Assembly (NCBI GenBank): GCA_020634455.1
Contig: JACKBQ010000001.1
Span: forward strand, 3,844,001 to 3,908,000
From: Ardenticatenaceae bacterium
GTDB taxonomy: Bacteria > Chloroflexota > Anaerolineae > Promineifilales > Promineifilaceae
DNA: 64,000 bases
Reading direction: 5' to 3'
Shown here: positions 8,075 to 16,037 of the stretch, one piece after another
Layout: every line of letters starts with the position of its first letter
How positions within the stretch are numbered: position 1 is the first letter of the stretch
The notes under the pieces: generated by a model
The model's database searches: none
What the model saw: only the letters and a program-made list of their open reading frames with translations
What the model was told of the DNA's origin: nothing
Made by a program: the position numbers and the translations under genes

Positions 8075-8144
8075 TTGTCATACCCGCGAAGGCGGGTATC
8101 CATTCTTACCGGGGCGTGGATTCCCGCCTGCGAGGGTATGACAA
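8075..8144. repeat. Second inverted-repeat element in the azlC-azlD spacer
   Basis: TTGTCATACCCGCGAAGGCG at the left matches a right half ending CGAGGGTATGACAA, giving an imperfect long hairpin. It directly follows the first element, so two unrelated palindromic units have inserted side by side. Confidence 0.7.
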
Positions 8145-8181
8145 TAAAAAATCTGCGCTAATCTGCGAAATCTGCCGATGA

Positions 8182-8892
8182 TCATTTTTTGCGATTCTCC
8201 AGCCAGACGCCGACGGCGATGCCGGTGAGCGTGGCCAGCATGAGGCCGAGTTTGTACGGTAGGCTAGACGCCAGCACGGCCACCAGCCCAGCACTGAGGG
8301 CGGCCATCGTGTTGGGGCGGTCCTTCAAACTAGGCACGACGATGCCGATGAAGGTGAGCGCCAGGGTGAAATCCAGGCCCCATTCCGGCGGCACCTGGGT
8401 GCCCAGCAGGATACCAACGGCCGTACTCAACTGCCATGTGCCCCACAGCGTAAACCCGGCCCCCAGCCAGAAATAATGTTTGTGCGCCAGCGGAATTTGT
8501 TTGTTGCCGTAATGAACGGCCGTTGCCGCATACGCCTCGTCGGTGAGCAAATAGGCCAGCAGCCAGCGCCACGTGCGCGAGAGATGCTGCACATCTGGCC
8601 CCAGCGCGGTGCTATACAGCACGTGCCGCAAATTCACGATGAGGGTGGTCAGCCACAAAACGGGCAGCGGCGTGCCGCCGCTAATCAGCTGCGCGCCCAA
8701 AAATTGGGCCGATCCGGCAAACACAATCGAGGACATCGCCTGTGCTTGCAGTGGCGTCAACCCAGCCGACAAGCCCAGCACGCCGTAAATCAGGCCAAAG
8801 GGAATCACGCCGATGGTGATGGGCAGCTCGGCTTTGATGCCTTGCCAGATGGCGTTTTTGGGGGGTGAAATGGTTTTTGTTTTAGTTAACAT
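8182..8892 (-). CDS. azlC: AzlC-family large subunit of a branched-chain amino acid exporter
   Basis: The 236-aa membrane protein has the AzlC order: GIKAELPITIGVIPFGLIYG, SSIVFAGSAQFLGAQL, LIVNLRHVLYSTALGPDVQH, LLTDEAYAATA, and a final group of hydrophobic helices. About six membrane spans are expected, and AzlCD together export branched-chain amino acids. ATG 8892 is the only good start. The downstream azlD is separated by two repeat elements that could act as mRNA processing or stabilising structures. Confidence 0.9.
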   Translation of the reverse strand: MLTKTKTISPPKNAIWQGIKAELPITIGVIPFGLIYGVLGLSAGLTPLQAQAMSSIVFAGSAQFLGAQLISGGTPLPVLWLTTLIVNLRHVLYSTALGPDVQHLSRTWRWLLAYLLTDEAYAATAVHYGNKQIPLAHKHYFWLGAGFTLWGTWQLSTAVGILLGTQVPPEWGLDFTLALTFIGIVVPSLKDRPNTMAALSAGLVAVLASSLPYKLGLMLATLTGIAVGVWLENRKK

Positions 8893-8900
8893 AATTCTTT

Positions 8901-8965
8901 AGAGAGACTGGAGATTGGAGACTGGAGATTGAAAGAGTCTCCAGTCTCTAATCTCCAATCTCCAC
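8901..8965. repeat. GGAGATTGGAGACTGG inverted repeat overlapping the decarboxylase stop
   Basis: GAGACTGGAGATTGGAGACT-type text on the left is mirrored by AGTCTCCAGTCTCTAATC-type text on the right. The right arm supplies the last codons of the decarboxylase gene (VEIGD plus TAG). Similar elements are at 46425-46480 and, inside a coding sequence, at 49688-49742. Confidence 0.75.
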
Positions 8966-10333
8966 CAGCGCTTGCCAACAAATTTCTACGTCGTACTGCT
9001 CCGTTTGCCAGTTTGAAAAGGCGGCGCGGATGGCGGGTTGGCCCTGGTAGACGGTTTGGGTCAGGTAGGTACGGCCGTCGTCGCGCAGTTTGGCTAAAAA
9101 TGCTTGAATTTCGCTTAAGCTGTTGGTATTAGCCACCGTAAAACAGACACAGTTAAGCCGCACCGGAGCCAGTAGTTCAAATTGGTCTGATTGGCTGATT
9201 TGTTCACCCAACCATCGGGCCTGGGCGCAATTTCTTTCCACGATGTCGCAGTAGCCGGAACGGCCGTATGCCAGCAGCGTCATCCAGGCAGGCAAAGCGC
9301 GAAAGCGGCGCGAATTTTGCGGCGTCCAATGCACCAAACTGGGATGTTCGCCCATGTCGCCCAGGTAAACGGCCGCATTTTGGAACACCGCCAGCTGCAA
9401 TTCGGGATGGCGGCTGAAGGTCATCGCCGAATCGTAGGGCACGTTGAGCCATTTGTGGGCGTCAATCGTGATGGAATCGGCGGCGGCTTGCCCGGCCAGC
9501 AGGTGAGCAAATTGGGGCGAGCAGGCGGCAAATCCGCCAAAGGCGGCATCCAGGTGCAGCCAAAAGTTGTGCTTCTGCTTCAGTTCGGCGATGGCTTGCA
9601 AATCGTCAAAATCAACGGTGTTGACGGTGCCGCCGCTGGCAATGACGACGGCAGGTTGGTCCAGCGTGGCCAAAATTTCGGCCAGGGCGGTTATGTCCAT
9701 CGCTTCCCGGTTGGGCAGGGTGGGCACAGGGGTGATGGCCTGGCGACCCAATCCCAGCATGGCCAGCGCCTTTTTGCTGCTGGAATGGGGCGTGGCGGCG
9801 AGGATGGGAAACGGCCGTACCGCCCACAGACCATCTTCCGCCACGTTGACGCCCTGCTGCTGCCCAATCCACTCACGCGCCTGGGCCAATCCCACAAAAT
9901 TGCTCAGCGTGGCCCCGCCCACAAAAGTGCCCGCAAACTCGTCGGGCAGGCCAAAGAGCTGGCGCAGCCAATGAATCGCTTCCTGCTCCACGTGCGGCGC
10001 GATGGAATCTTCGTCGGCCATTGGGTTCTGGTCGTAGGTGGCGGCCAGCCAATCGCCGAGCAGGGCGGCGGGGGTGGTGCCGCCGGTGACAAAGCCCAGG
10101 TAGCGCGGCCCGGCGCTGCCAGAGAGTCCCGCTTCAAAGCGCTCGCGAAATTGGTGCAAAGCGGCGGCTGCGCCCAGGCCAGTTTCCGGCAGTTCGGGGT
10201 GATTGGAGCCAATTTTGGGGAAAACGGCCGCTTTCCGTTCTGGCAGCGTTGTTAAAAATTCGGTGGCAGCGTGAACGGCTGTTTGCAACAAATCCCCCTG
10301 ATTTCCCTGGTCTTTTTTTAGCTGCTCATTCAT
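8948..10333 (-). CDS. Group II pyridoxal-dependent decarboxylase (aromatic/glutamate decarboxylase fold)
   Basis: The 461-aa product starts at ATG 10333 (MNEQLKKDQ) behind GAGAGG; the longer open frame upstream is read-through of the racemase gene. The large PLP domain shows HVEQEAIHWLRQLFGLP and GTFVGGATLSNFVGLAQAR. HLDAAFGGFA precedes the Schiff-base lysine in DSITIDAHKWLNVPYDSAM. Members remove CO2 from aromatic amino acids or glutamate; the substrate is not evident. The C terminus is formed by a dispersed repeat. The next gene upstream is an amino-acid-racemase-like gene, hinting at amino-acid turnover. Confidence 0.9.
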   Translation of the reverse strand: MNEQLKKDQGNQGDLLQTAVHAATEFLTTLPERKAAVFPKIGSNHPELPETGLGAAAALHQFRERFEAGLSGSAGPRYLGFVTGGTTPAALLGDWLAATYDQNPMADEDSIAPHVEQEAIHWLRQLFGLPDEFAGTFVGGATLSNFVGLAQAREWIGQQQGVNVAEDGLWAVRPFPILAATPHSSSKKALAMLGLGRQAITPVPTLPNREAMDITALAEILATLDQPAVVIASGGTVNTVDFDDLQAIAELKQKHNFWLHLDAAFGGFAACSPQFAHLLAGQAAADSITIDAHKWLNVPYDSAMTFSRHPELQLAVFQNAAVYLGDMGEHPSLVHWTPQNSRRFRALPAWMTLLAYGRSGYCDIVERNCAQARWLGEQISQSDQFELLAPVRLNCVCFTVANTNSLSEIQAFLAKLRDDGRTYLTQTVYQGQPAIRAAFSNWQTEQYDVEICWQALVEIGD

Positions 10334-10362
10334 CCTCTCAAAATCCTCTGTGCCCTCTGTGG

Positions 10363-11058
10363 CTAAAAATTTCCCAACGCGCGATTTACGGCCGTTTCTG
10401 CATGAATCGCCGTCGTGTCGAACAGGGGCACGGCGGTGTGCTTTTGCTGGACGAGCATCACAATTTCGGTGCAGCCTTCGATAATGCCCTCGGCACCCTG
10501 CGCGTGCAGGTCGTGGATGATGCGTAGGAATTCGCGGCGCGAGGCATCTGCCACGTTGCCCAGGCACAGTTCGTTGTAGATGACGCCGTGCACGATGGCC
10601 CGGTCGGCGGCGTTAGGCACGATCACTTCCAAGCCGTGCTGTTCCAGCCGTCCCCGGTAAAAATCTTGCTCCATGGTGAAGTTGGTACCGAGCAGACCCA
10701 CTTTTTTAAGACCACGTTGTTGGATGCGAACGGCCGTTGCGTCTGCCAAATGCAAAATCGGGATGTGAATCGTTGCTTCAATTTGCGGGGCCACTTTGTG
10801 CATGGTGTTGGTGCAGATGAGCAGAAAATCGGCCCCGGCGGCTTCGATTTGTTGGGCCGCTTGGGCCAGGGCCATGCCCGCCTCATCCCAGCGGTTTTGG
10901 TGCTGCAACGTTTCGATCTCCTGAAAATCCACGCTGACCAGCACGATTTTGGCTGAGTGCAGCCCGCCTAATTTTTCTTTTACCAATTCGTTGATCCAGC
11001 GGTAGTACAGTTCGGTGCTTTCCCAACTCATGCCGCCGAGTAAGCCAATTGTTTGCAT
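10363..11058 (-). CDS. Aspartate/glutamate racemase family protein
   Basis: The 231-aa product starts at ATG 11058 behind GGAG; the longer frame runs into repeat DNA. It opens QTIGLLGGMSWESTELYYRW, as in aspartate racemases of the YgeA/RacX group. The two catalytic cysteines stand in LLICTNTMHK and IIEGCTEIVMLV. Length and spacing fit a cofactor-free two-base racemase acting on aspartate, glutamate or related amino acids. It lies 29 bases upstream of the decarboxylase start, with a CTCTGTG repeat in that gap. Confidence 0.9.
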   Translation of the reverse strand: MQTIGLLGGMSWESTELYYRWINELVKEKLGGLHSAKIVLVSVDFQEIETLQHQNRWDEAGMALAQAAQQIEAAGADFLLICTNTMHKVAPQIEATIHIPILHLADATAVRIQQRGLKKVGLLGTNFTMEQDFYRGRLEQHGLEVIVPNAADRAIVHGVIYNELCLGNVADASRREFLRIIHDLHAQGAEGIIEGCTEIVMLVQQKHTAVPLFDTTAIHAETAVNRALGNF

Positions 11059-11078
11059 GTCAAGTTCTCCAAAAATGG

Positions 11079-11107
11079 GACGCGGATGAACGCGGATGAC
11101 GCGGATT
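11079..11107. repeat. Tandem ACGCGGATGA units
   Basis: Two copies of ACGCGGATGA and a third variant ACGCGGATTGA lie in a row upstream of the racemase gene. The same wording (ACACGGATGAACGC) recurs at about 36765, so it belongs to the dispersed intergenic text. Confidence 0.5.
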
Positions 11108-11245
11108 GAAAAGAAAAATGTAACAATCAACGCTCTGGCCGGTCTCCTGACCGAGCCAGCGGGGGTGGCGCGGTGAGGACACCGGCCACAGCACGAAGGT
11201 TTTGGTAGTTACAAAAAAATTAGCGTTCATCTACGTCCTATCAAA

Positions 11246-12709
11246 TTAAACATAAGGCAGCCAGTCGCTGTGGGTGGGGGCGCTGGTGAGCTGCTGCTGG
11301 ATGAGCGTGCCGAGCAGCTTGACGCCTGCCTCGATGCCTTCGCTGCCCAGGTTGCCGAAGCAGAGGCGCAAATATTCGGGGCCGTCGTCATCGAGCAGGT
11401 ACGCCTCGCCGGGGGTGAAGGCGAAGCCGTGTTGCAGCGCCTGATGGTACAGCACGCCGGGCGGGGCGCAGCGGGGCAGGCTGACCCAGCAGCTAAACCC
11501 ACCCTGCGGCTCGCTCCAGCGAACGGCCGTTGGCATCCACCGCCTTAAACTGTTCAGCAGCGCATCCCGCCGTTCCGCATAAATGGGCAGCACCCGCCGC
11601 AGATGCCGCTTGAGTCCGCCCTCCTGCACAAAATTTGCCAGCGCCCGCTGTAGCAAGCCCGTGCCGCACAAATCGGTGGCGCGGCGCAGGGTGAGCAGTT
11701 GGTCGCGCCAGGCGGGCGGCATCAGCAAATACCCCACGCGCAGGCCGGGCATCAGCATTTTGGAAAAGCTGCTCAGGTAAAGCACCCGGTCGTCGGCGTC
11801 TTGCTGCCTGTAGCTGGGCGGCGGCGGGCCAGCAAAGCCCAGCTTGCCGTAAATGTCGTCTTCGATGATGAGCAGGTTGTGCTGCTGCGCCAGCTGCAAA
11901 ATCGCCTGCCGCTTGGCCGGGCTGGTGGTGTGGCCGGTGGGATTGTGGAAGTTGGGCACGGTGTAAAAACAGCGGGGGCGATGGGTTTGGATGAGCTGTT
12001 CCATCTGGGCCAAATCGGGGCCGTCGGGCTGGATGGGGAGGTGCAACGGCCGTAATCCTTGCGCCTTGAGCACGTTCAGCACCCCCAAAAAAGTGGGCTG
12101 CTCCACCAGCACCCAATCGCCCGGCTGGCAAACCGCCTGCGCCGCCAGCGAAATGGACTGCATCGCCCCGGAGGTGATGAGGATGTCGTCGGGCGCGGCG
12201 GCGATGCCGTCTTCGTGCAGCAGCGCGGCGATGGCCACGCGCAGGGCGGCGTCTCCCTGGATGGGACCGTAGCTGAGGAGCGCGTTGGCCTCTGGGCGCA
12301 GGCGTTCCATCTGCTGCCAGAACGCATCGGTGGGGAACAGCGACGGGTCGGCGTGGGCCATGGCCATGGAGCGCACGCCGATGACCTGGTTGATGGCCAG
12401 CATATCGTTGATGGCGCTGTCCGGCGTGAGGAATTGGCCGACGGTGGGTTGCAGACTCATTTGCTGAACGGCCGTACTCACAAACGTCCCGCGCCCCACG
12501 GTGGCCTCCACCCAGCCGTCCGCTTGCAGCTCGGCGTACGCATTTTGCACCGTCAGCCGGGTGACGCCCAGCGAGCGGGCCAGTCCACGCACGGTGGGGA
12601 GGCGGCTGTTGGCAGGTAAACGGCCGTTGCTAATTTGCGTCTTGATCTGCTCGGCAATTTGCCGATAGAGCGGCGGTTTGCTGTTGCGGTTTACGGTGAG
12701 GTCGAGCAT
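11246..12709 (-). CDS. MocR-type regulator: GntR winged helix fused to a PLP aminotransferase-like domain
   Basis: The 487-aa length fits PdxR/MocR/GabR regulators. Residues about 12-78 are a GntR winged helix (PLYRQIAEQIKTQISNGRLP, TVRGLARSLGVTRLTVQNAY, GRGTFV). After a linker, residues about 110-480 are a fold-type-I aminotransferase with FHNPTGH and the PLP lysine in YLSSFSKMLMPGLRVGYL. MocR proteins use PLP or its aldimine as effector and control genes for B6, GABA or related metabolism. A PLP aminotransferase gene lies directly upstream on the same strand, with direct repeats in its promoter region. Confidence 0.93.
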   Translation of the reverse strand: MLDLTVNRNSKPPLYRQIAEQIKTQISNGRLPANSRLPTVRGLARSLGVTRLTVQNAYAELQADGWVEATVGRGTFVSTAVQQMSLQPTVGQFLTPDSAINDMLAINQVIGVRSMAMAHADPSLFPTDAFWQQMERLRPEANALLSYGPIQGDAALRVAIAALLHEDGIAAAPDDILITSGAMQSISLAAQAVCQPGDWVLVEQPTFLGVLNVLKAQGLRPLHLPIQPDGPDLAQMEQLIQTHRPRCFYTVPNFHNPTGHTTSPAKRQAILQLAQQHNLLIIEDDIYGKLGFAGPPPPSYRQQDADDRVLYLSSFSKMLMPGLRVGYLLMPPAWRDQLLTLRRATDLCGTGLLQRALANFVQEGGLKRHLRRVLPIYAERRDALLNSLRRWMPTAVRWSEPQGGFSCWVSLPRCAPPGVLYHQALQHGFAFTPGEAYLLDDDGPEYLRLCFGNLGSEGIEAGVKLLGTLIQQQLTSAPTHSDWLPYV

Positions 12710-12716
12710 TTTTTCT

Positions 12717-12784
12717 TTTTTATCAGCAGATTTCGCAGATTAAAAAGATTGAAAAATCTGGAAAATCTGTGAAATCTTTGATTT
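12717..12784. repeat. AT-rich GATTTCGCAGATT-type inverted repeat
   Basis: AT-rich text with GATTTCGCAGATT on the left and AATCTGTGAAATC on the right fills the gap between the MocR gene and the aminotransferase gene. It may fold as a hairpin between them. No ribosome-binding site is seen just before the MocR ATG. Confidence 0.55.
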
Positions 12785-13972
12785 TTATCTTGTTACCATC
12801 ATCTGCTTAATCGCAGTCGCTAATCTGGCCATGCCCACTTCAATTTGCTCTGGGGCGGTGTTGGAGAAGCTGAGGCGCATGGTGTTTTGGCCAGTGCCGT
12901 CTACGTGGAACGGTGCGCCGGGCACAAAGACCACATTTTCCTTGGCGGCAATCTCAAACAAATCCATTGCCGACAGGTTGGCGGGCAGGCTGATCCAGAG
13001 GAACATGCCGCCTTCGGGCAGTGTGTAGGCGACCTCTGGCGGGAAGCATTCTTCGATCATGCCGATCATCGTTTCCCGCTGCTGCTTGTAGGCGGCGCGA
13101 ATGGTGGCGATGTGGGCGTCCAGGTCGTTGTCTTGCAGGTAGCGGTGGATGATCATTTGCGAGACGTAGTTGGAGTGCAGGTCGGTGCCTTGCTTGGCGG
13201 TGACCAGCTTGTCCATCAGCGGGGCAGGGGCGCAAATCCAGCCCATGCGGAAGCCGGGGGCCACAATTTTGGAGAAGGAGCCCAGCAAAAAGGCACGCTC
13301 TCGGTTAAAGCTGGCGATGGGCGGCAAATCGTCGCCCAAAAAGCGCAGTTCGCGGTATGGATCGTCTTCAATCAAAAATACCTGGTTGTCAGCCAGGATT
13401 TGGCTGACAGCTTGCCGGGTTGCCAGCGAGTAGGTGATGCCGCTGGGGTTTTGGAAGTTGGGCAGGGCGTAGAACAGTTTGCTTTGGGGATGGGCGGCGA
13501 GTTGGGTGAGAACGGCCGTATCCACCCCATCTTCCCCCAACGACACCGCCTTGAATTCCGGTTCGTACATGGTAAACGCCTGAATACCGCCCAAATAGCT
13601 GGGCGACTCCACCAGCACGTGATCGCCGGGGTCAATGAGAATCTTGGCAACCAAATCCAGCCCCTGCTGTGAGCCGTTGGTGATGAGAATTTCATCCGGG
13701 TCAACGGTCATGCCGGTGCGCTCGGCGTACCGTTGGGCAATGTAGGCGCGTAGCGGCTCGTGACCCAGGGTGGGAGCGTATTGCAGCGCCAGCTTGCCTT
13801 GCTCGGCCAGCACGCGATCGGCGGCAGCCCGCAGCGGCTCGATAGGGAAGTAGTTGGGGTTGGGCAGCCCACCCGCAAAAGAAATCACGGCAGGATTTTG
13901 GGTGACCTTGAGAATTTCACGGATGAACGATTTTTGGGTGCGCGCCATGCGCCGGGCGAATTGGCCTTTCAT
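12785..13972 (-). CDS. Fold-type-I PLP aminotransferase (2-aminoadipate / aromatic / MocR-like class)
   Basis: The 395-aa product starts at ATG 13972, with GGAGGC seven bases ahead; an upstream ATG at 14029 would cross the repeat-bearing promoter. It opens KGQFARRMARTQKSFIREIL and has VISFAGGLPNPNYFP, ITNGSQQGLDLVAKIL, FQNPSGI and the PLP lysine in LLGSFSKIVAPGFRMGW. This layout is that of LysN-type 2-aminoadipate and broad-specificity aminotransferases, which lack a DNA-binding domain. The adjacent MocR regulator probably controls it. Confidence 0.92.
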   Translation of the reverse strand: MKGQFARRMARTQKSFIREILKVTQNPAVISFAGGLPNPNYFPIEPLRAAADRVLAEQGKLALQYAPTLGHEPLRAYIAQRYAERTGMTVDPDEILITNGSQQGLDLVAKILIDPGDHVLVESPSYLGGIQAFTMYEPEFKAVSLGEDGVDTAVLTQLAAHPQSKLFYALPNFQNPSGITYSLATRQAVSQILADNQVFLIEDDPYRELRFLGDDLPPIASFNRERAFLLGSFSKIVAPGFRMGWICAPAPLMDKLVTAKQGTDLHSNYVSQMIIHRYLQDNDLDAHIATIRAAYKQQRETMIGMIEECFPPEVAYTLPEGGMFLWISLPANLSAMDLFEIAAKENVVFVPGAPFHVDGTGQNTMRLSFSNTAPEQIEVGMARLATAIKQMMVTR

Positions 13973-14008
13973 AGATGCCTCCAATCGGGAAGAATGGCCC
14001 AACTTTAC

Positions 14009-14064
14009 AGAGACAATCTTGTTTTGCAAAGAGACAATCTTCCTAAATTGACAGAGTCAATCTT
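14009..14064. promoter_or_regulatory. Three AGAGACAATCTT direct repeats, probable operator of the aminotransferase gene
   Basis: AGAGACAATCTT occurs at 14009-14020 and 14030-14041, with a one-base variant AGAGTCAATCTT at 14053-14064, giving periods of 21 and 23 bases (two helical turns). They lie 37-92 bases upstream of the minus-strand aminotransferase start. MocR regulators are known to bind direct repeats, and one is encoded next door, so this is a plausible binding site. I see no such repeats before the MocR gene itself. Confidence 0.6.
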
Positions 14065-14215
14065 GAATTGTCCTACATGTTGCAAATTGCCAAAACACGC
14101 ATTCCGACGCTTGCGGTACTAGGAAAAAGGTAACCGTGCTGTTATGACTCCTGTAAGATTTTCGTGATTAGATGATGGTATCTATTTATTTTGCTTGTTT
14201 ATCTGTGAGGACATT

Positions 14216-14368
14216 ATGCTATTTCTTAATGATGAAGGACAGCGAGGACAAGGGCTCATTGAATATGCCCTTGTTCTTGTCCTGGTAGCGGTAGTGGTGA
14301 TTGTCATTATTTCGCTGCTGGGGCCTCAAATTGGCAACATGTACAGTCGCATTACGTTTGGTTGGTAA
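14216..14368 (+). CDS. Flp-type (type IVb) pilin, 50 aa
   Basis: This 50-codon gene begins at ATG 14216 behind GAGG and ends TAA. The sequence has the Flp signature: a short polar leader ending in RG, then QGLIEYALVLVLVAVVVIVI, with glutamate at +5 and tyrosine at +6 after the predicted prepilin peptidase cut following Gly11. After that comes a short tail (GPQIGNMYSRITFGW). Flp pilins are exported by Tad systems to build thin adhesive pili. No tad, rcp or peptidase gene is nearby, so it is an orphan pilin locus, ended at once by a terminator. Confidence 0.85.
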   Translation: MLFLNDEGQRGQGLIEYALVLVLVAVVVIVIISLLGPQIGNMYSRITFGW

Positions 14369-14395
14369 CTTTGTTAGCCAAACAAATGCCAAAGG

Positions 14396-14422
14396 GACGC
14401 TCCAACATGGGGCGTCTTTTTT
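14396..14422 (+). terminator. Intrinsic terminator of the Flp pilin gene
   Basis: The stem GACGCTCC/GGGGCGTC (14396-14403 with 14409-14416) has a five-base loop and is followed by six T. Confidence 0.85.
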
Positions 14423-14457
14423 GTTTACCATAGAAAAAGTTTTAGCTTTTTTCTTTG

Positions 14458-14466
14458 TGCTATAAT
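14458..14466 (+). promoter_or_regulatory. Extended -10 promoter immediately upstream of the zinc-ribbon gene
   Basis: TGCTATAAT is a perfect extended -10 element, with no good -35. Transcription would start near 14473, only about four bases before the ATG at 14477, and there is no Shine-Dalgarno sequence. The message may be essentially leaderless. Confidence 0.6.
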
Positions 14467-14476
14467 CCTCGCCATT

Positions 14477-15025
14477 ATGAGTTTGCCAACCCTGGATACG
14501 CTAGTTTCATATTTAACGATTGTTGCGGCCGTGATGGGGGCGCTGCTGGCGGCTTTGTGGCTGAGCCTGATCATTTGGGCGTTTCGGGATATGCGCGCTC
14601 GCTCGCGCGATCCGTTTGCCCAATTGTTGGCGGCGCTGCTGGTGGCGGCTTTGCCGGTGGTGGGTATTGTCATCTACTTTATTTTGCGGCCGCCAGAGAC
14701 GTTGGCCGAGGCATACGAGCGTGCGCTGGAGGAAGAGGCGTTGCTGCAGGAGATTGAGGAACGGCCGCATTGCCCTGGTTGTTCTCGCGTGATTGATGAC
14801 AAATGGTTGTTGTGTCCGCATTGCCATACTCGCCTGAAAAAAGCGTGCCCCGACTGTAATTCGCTGCTGGAACTGCAATGGAATTTGTGCCCCTACTGCG
14901 GCAACCACGCGGTAGACCCGTACAAGGCGAATGTGGTGCATACGGCCGTTCCTGCCCCAAATCCCTTGCCAGAACCAGAAGAAACTGAGGAAGCTGATCC
15001 GGTTAGTGAGACGGAACTGCAATAA
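14477..15025 (+). CDS. Membrane-anchored double zinc-ribbon protein
   Basis: The 182-aa product has two N-terminal membrane helices (about residues 10-35 and 47-70; SYLTIVAAVMGALLAALWL, LLAALLVAALPVVGIVIYF). A short acidic helix follows, then two zinc ribbons: CPGC...CPHC at about residues 98-116 and CPDC...CPYC at about 125-141. The tail is acidic and proline-rich. Such proteins are common next to membrane or export functions, but no reaction is known. The downstream ABC transporter lies about 95 bases away on the same strand. One ACGGCCGT near the end encodes TAV. Confidence 0.75.
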   Translation: MSLPTLDTLVSYLTIVAAVMGALLAALWLSLIIWAFRDMRARSRDPFAQLLAALLVAALPVVGIVIYFILRPPETLAEAYERALEEEALLQEIEERPHCPGCSRVIDDKWLLCPHCHTRLKKACPDCNSLLELQWNLCPYCGNHAVDPYKANVVHTAVPAPNPLPEPEETEEADPVSETELQ

Positions 15026-15119
15026 TGAATTGAGAATAATTAATAATGAATTGTGAAGGGGATTACATTCACCATTTTCCATTCATTGTTCACAATTGAT
15101 TCTTAACACCTTTAGTGCC

Positions 15120-16037
15120 ATGACCCAAATGCCTGCTATTCAACTGGAAAACGTGAGTAAAACTTTTGGCCGCCGTAAAAAGCGGGTAGAGGCGGTGCGT
15201 CAGTTGAGTTTGGAGATTGCGCCAGGGCAGGTTTTTGGTTTTTTGGGGCCAAACGGGGCGGGTAAAAGCAGCACCATTCGCATGATGATGGACTTGATAC
15301 GGCCGTCTGCGGGAAACATTTTGCTGTACGGCCGTCCTGTAAAAAACAATCCGCCGCTGCTGCAAAAAGTGGGGGCGTTGGTAGAAGGTGCCGCTTTTTA
15401 CGACTTTCTCACCGGGCGCAAAAATTTGGAGATTCTGGCCCGCACGCGCGGCTGCTACGATGCGGAACAGGTGCAAACCCTGCTAGCCCAGGTGGGCCTG
15501 GCCGACCGCGCCGACCACAAGGTGCAGGGCTATTCTACTGGGATGAAGCAACGGCTGGGGCTGGCCTCCGCCCTGCTGCACGATCCTGATTTGGTGATTT
15601 TAGATGAGCCAACCAACGGACTGGACCCGGCGGGCATTCAGGATGTGCGCCTGTTTATTCGTGATTTGGTAGACAAGCAGGGGAAGACGGTCTTTTTGTC
15701 TAGCCACATGCTGAACGAGGTGGAGCAGGTGTGTGACCGGGTGGGAATTATCAGCAACGGCCGTCTTGTACAAACGGGTAACGTCGCTGAACTTCTTTCC
15801 ACGCAAGCCATTATTCGGCTGGAGGTCGCCCCGCTGGAGCGGGCGTTGGGTTTGTTGTTGCCCAAATGGCCAACGGTGGCAAACGGCCGTTGGCTAGAAG
15901 TGCAGGCCCCGCGTGACCAAGCGCCAGAAATTGTGCAGCAACTCGTCACTGCTGAGGTGCAAATCTTCCAGGTAGTTGTGCGGCAGCAAAGTTTGGAAGC
16001 GCTCTTTTTGGCCGCCACGGGAGGTGACAATGCGTAA
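15120..16037 (+). CDS. ABC transporter ATP-binding protein (ABC-2 / CcmA-NatA type)
   Basis: The 305-aa ATPase carries Walker A GPNGAGKSS, the signature YSTGMKQRLGLASALL and Walker B DLVILDEPTNGLDP, followed by the H-loop SSHMLNEVE. Its C-terminal extension of about 90 residues is typical of drug- or lipid-exporting ABC-2 systems. The ATG at 15120 was chosen; ATG 15129 is equally possible and neither has a clear ribosome-binding site. The gene overlaps the permease gene by eight bases, so the two form one transporter operon. Substrate unknown. Confidence 0.92.
   Translation: MTQMPAIQLENVSKTFGRRKKRVEAVRQLSLEIAPGQVFGFLGPNGAGKSSTIRMMMDLIRPSAGNILLYGRPVKNNPPLLQKVGALVEGAAFYDFLTGRKNLEILARTRGCYDAEQVQTLLAQVGLADRADHKVQGYSTGMKQRLGLASALLHDPDLVILDEPTNGLDPAGIQDVRLFIRDLVDKQGKTVFLSSHMLNEVEQVCDRVGIISNGRLVQTGNVAELLSTQAIIRLEVAPLERALGLLLPKWPTVANGRWLEVQAPRDQAPEIVQQLVTAEVQIFQVVVRQQSLEALFLAATGGDNA

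Noticed and set aside
9191..10255. Plus-strand open frame of 354 codons
   Set aside because: Antisense of the decarboxylase gene, which has clear PLP-site motifs.
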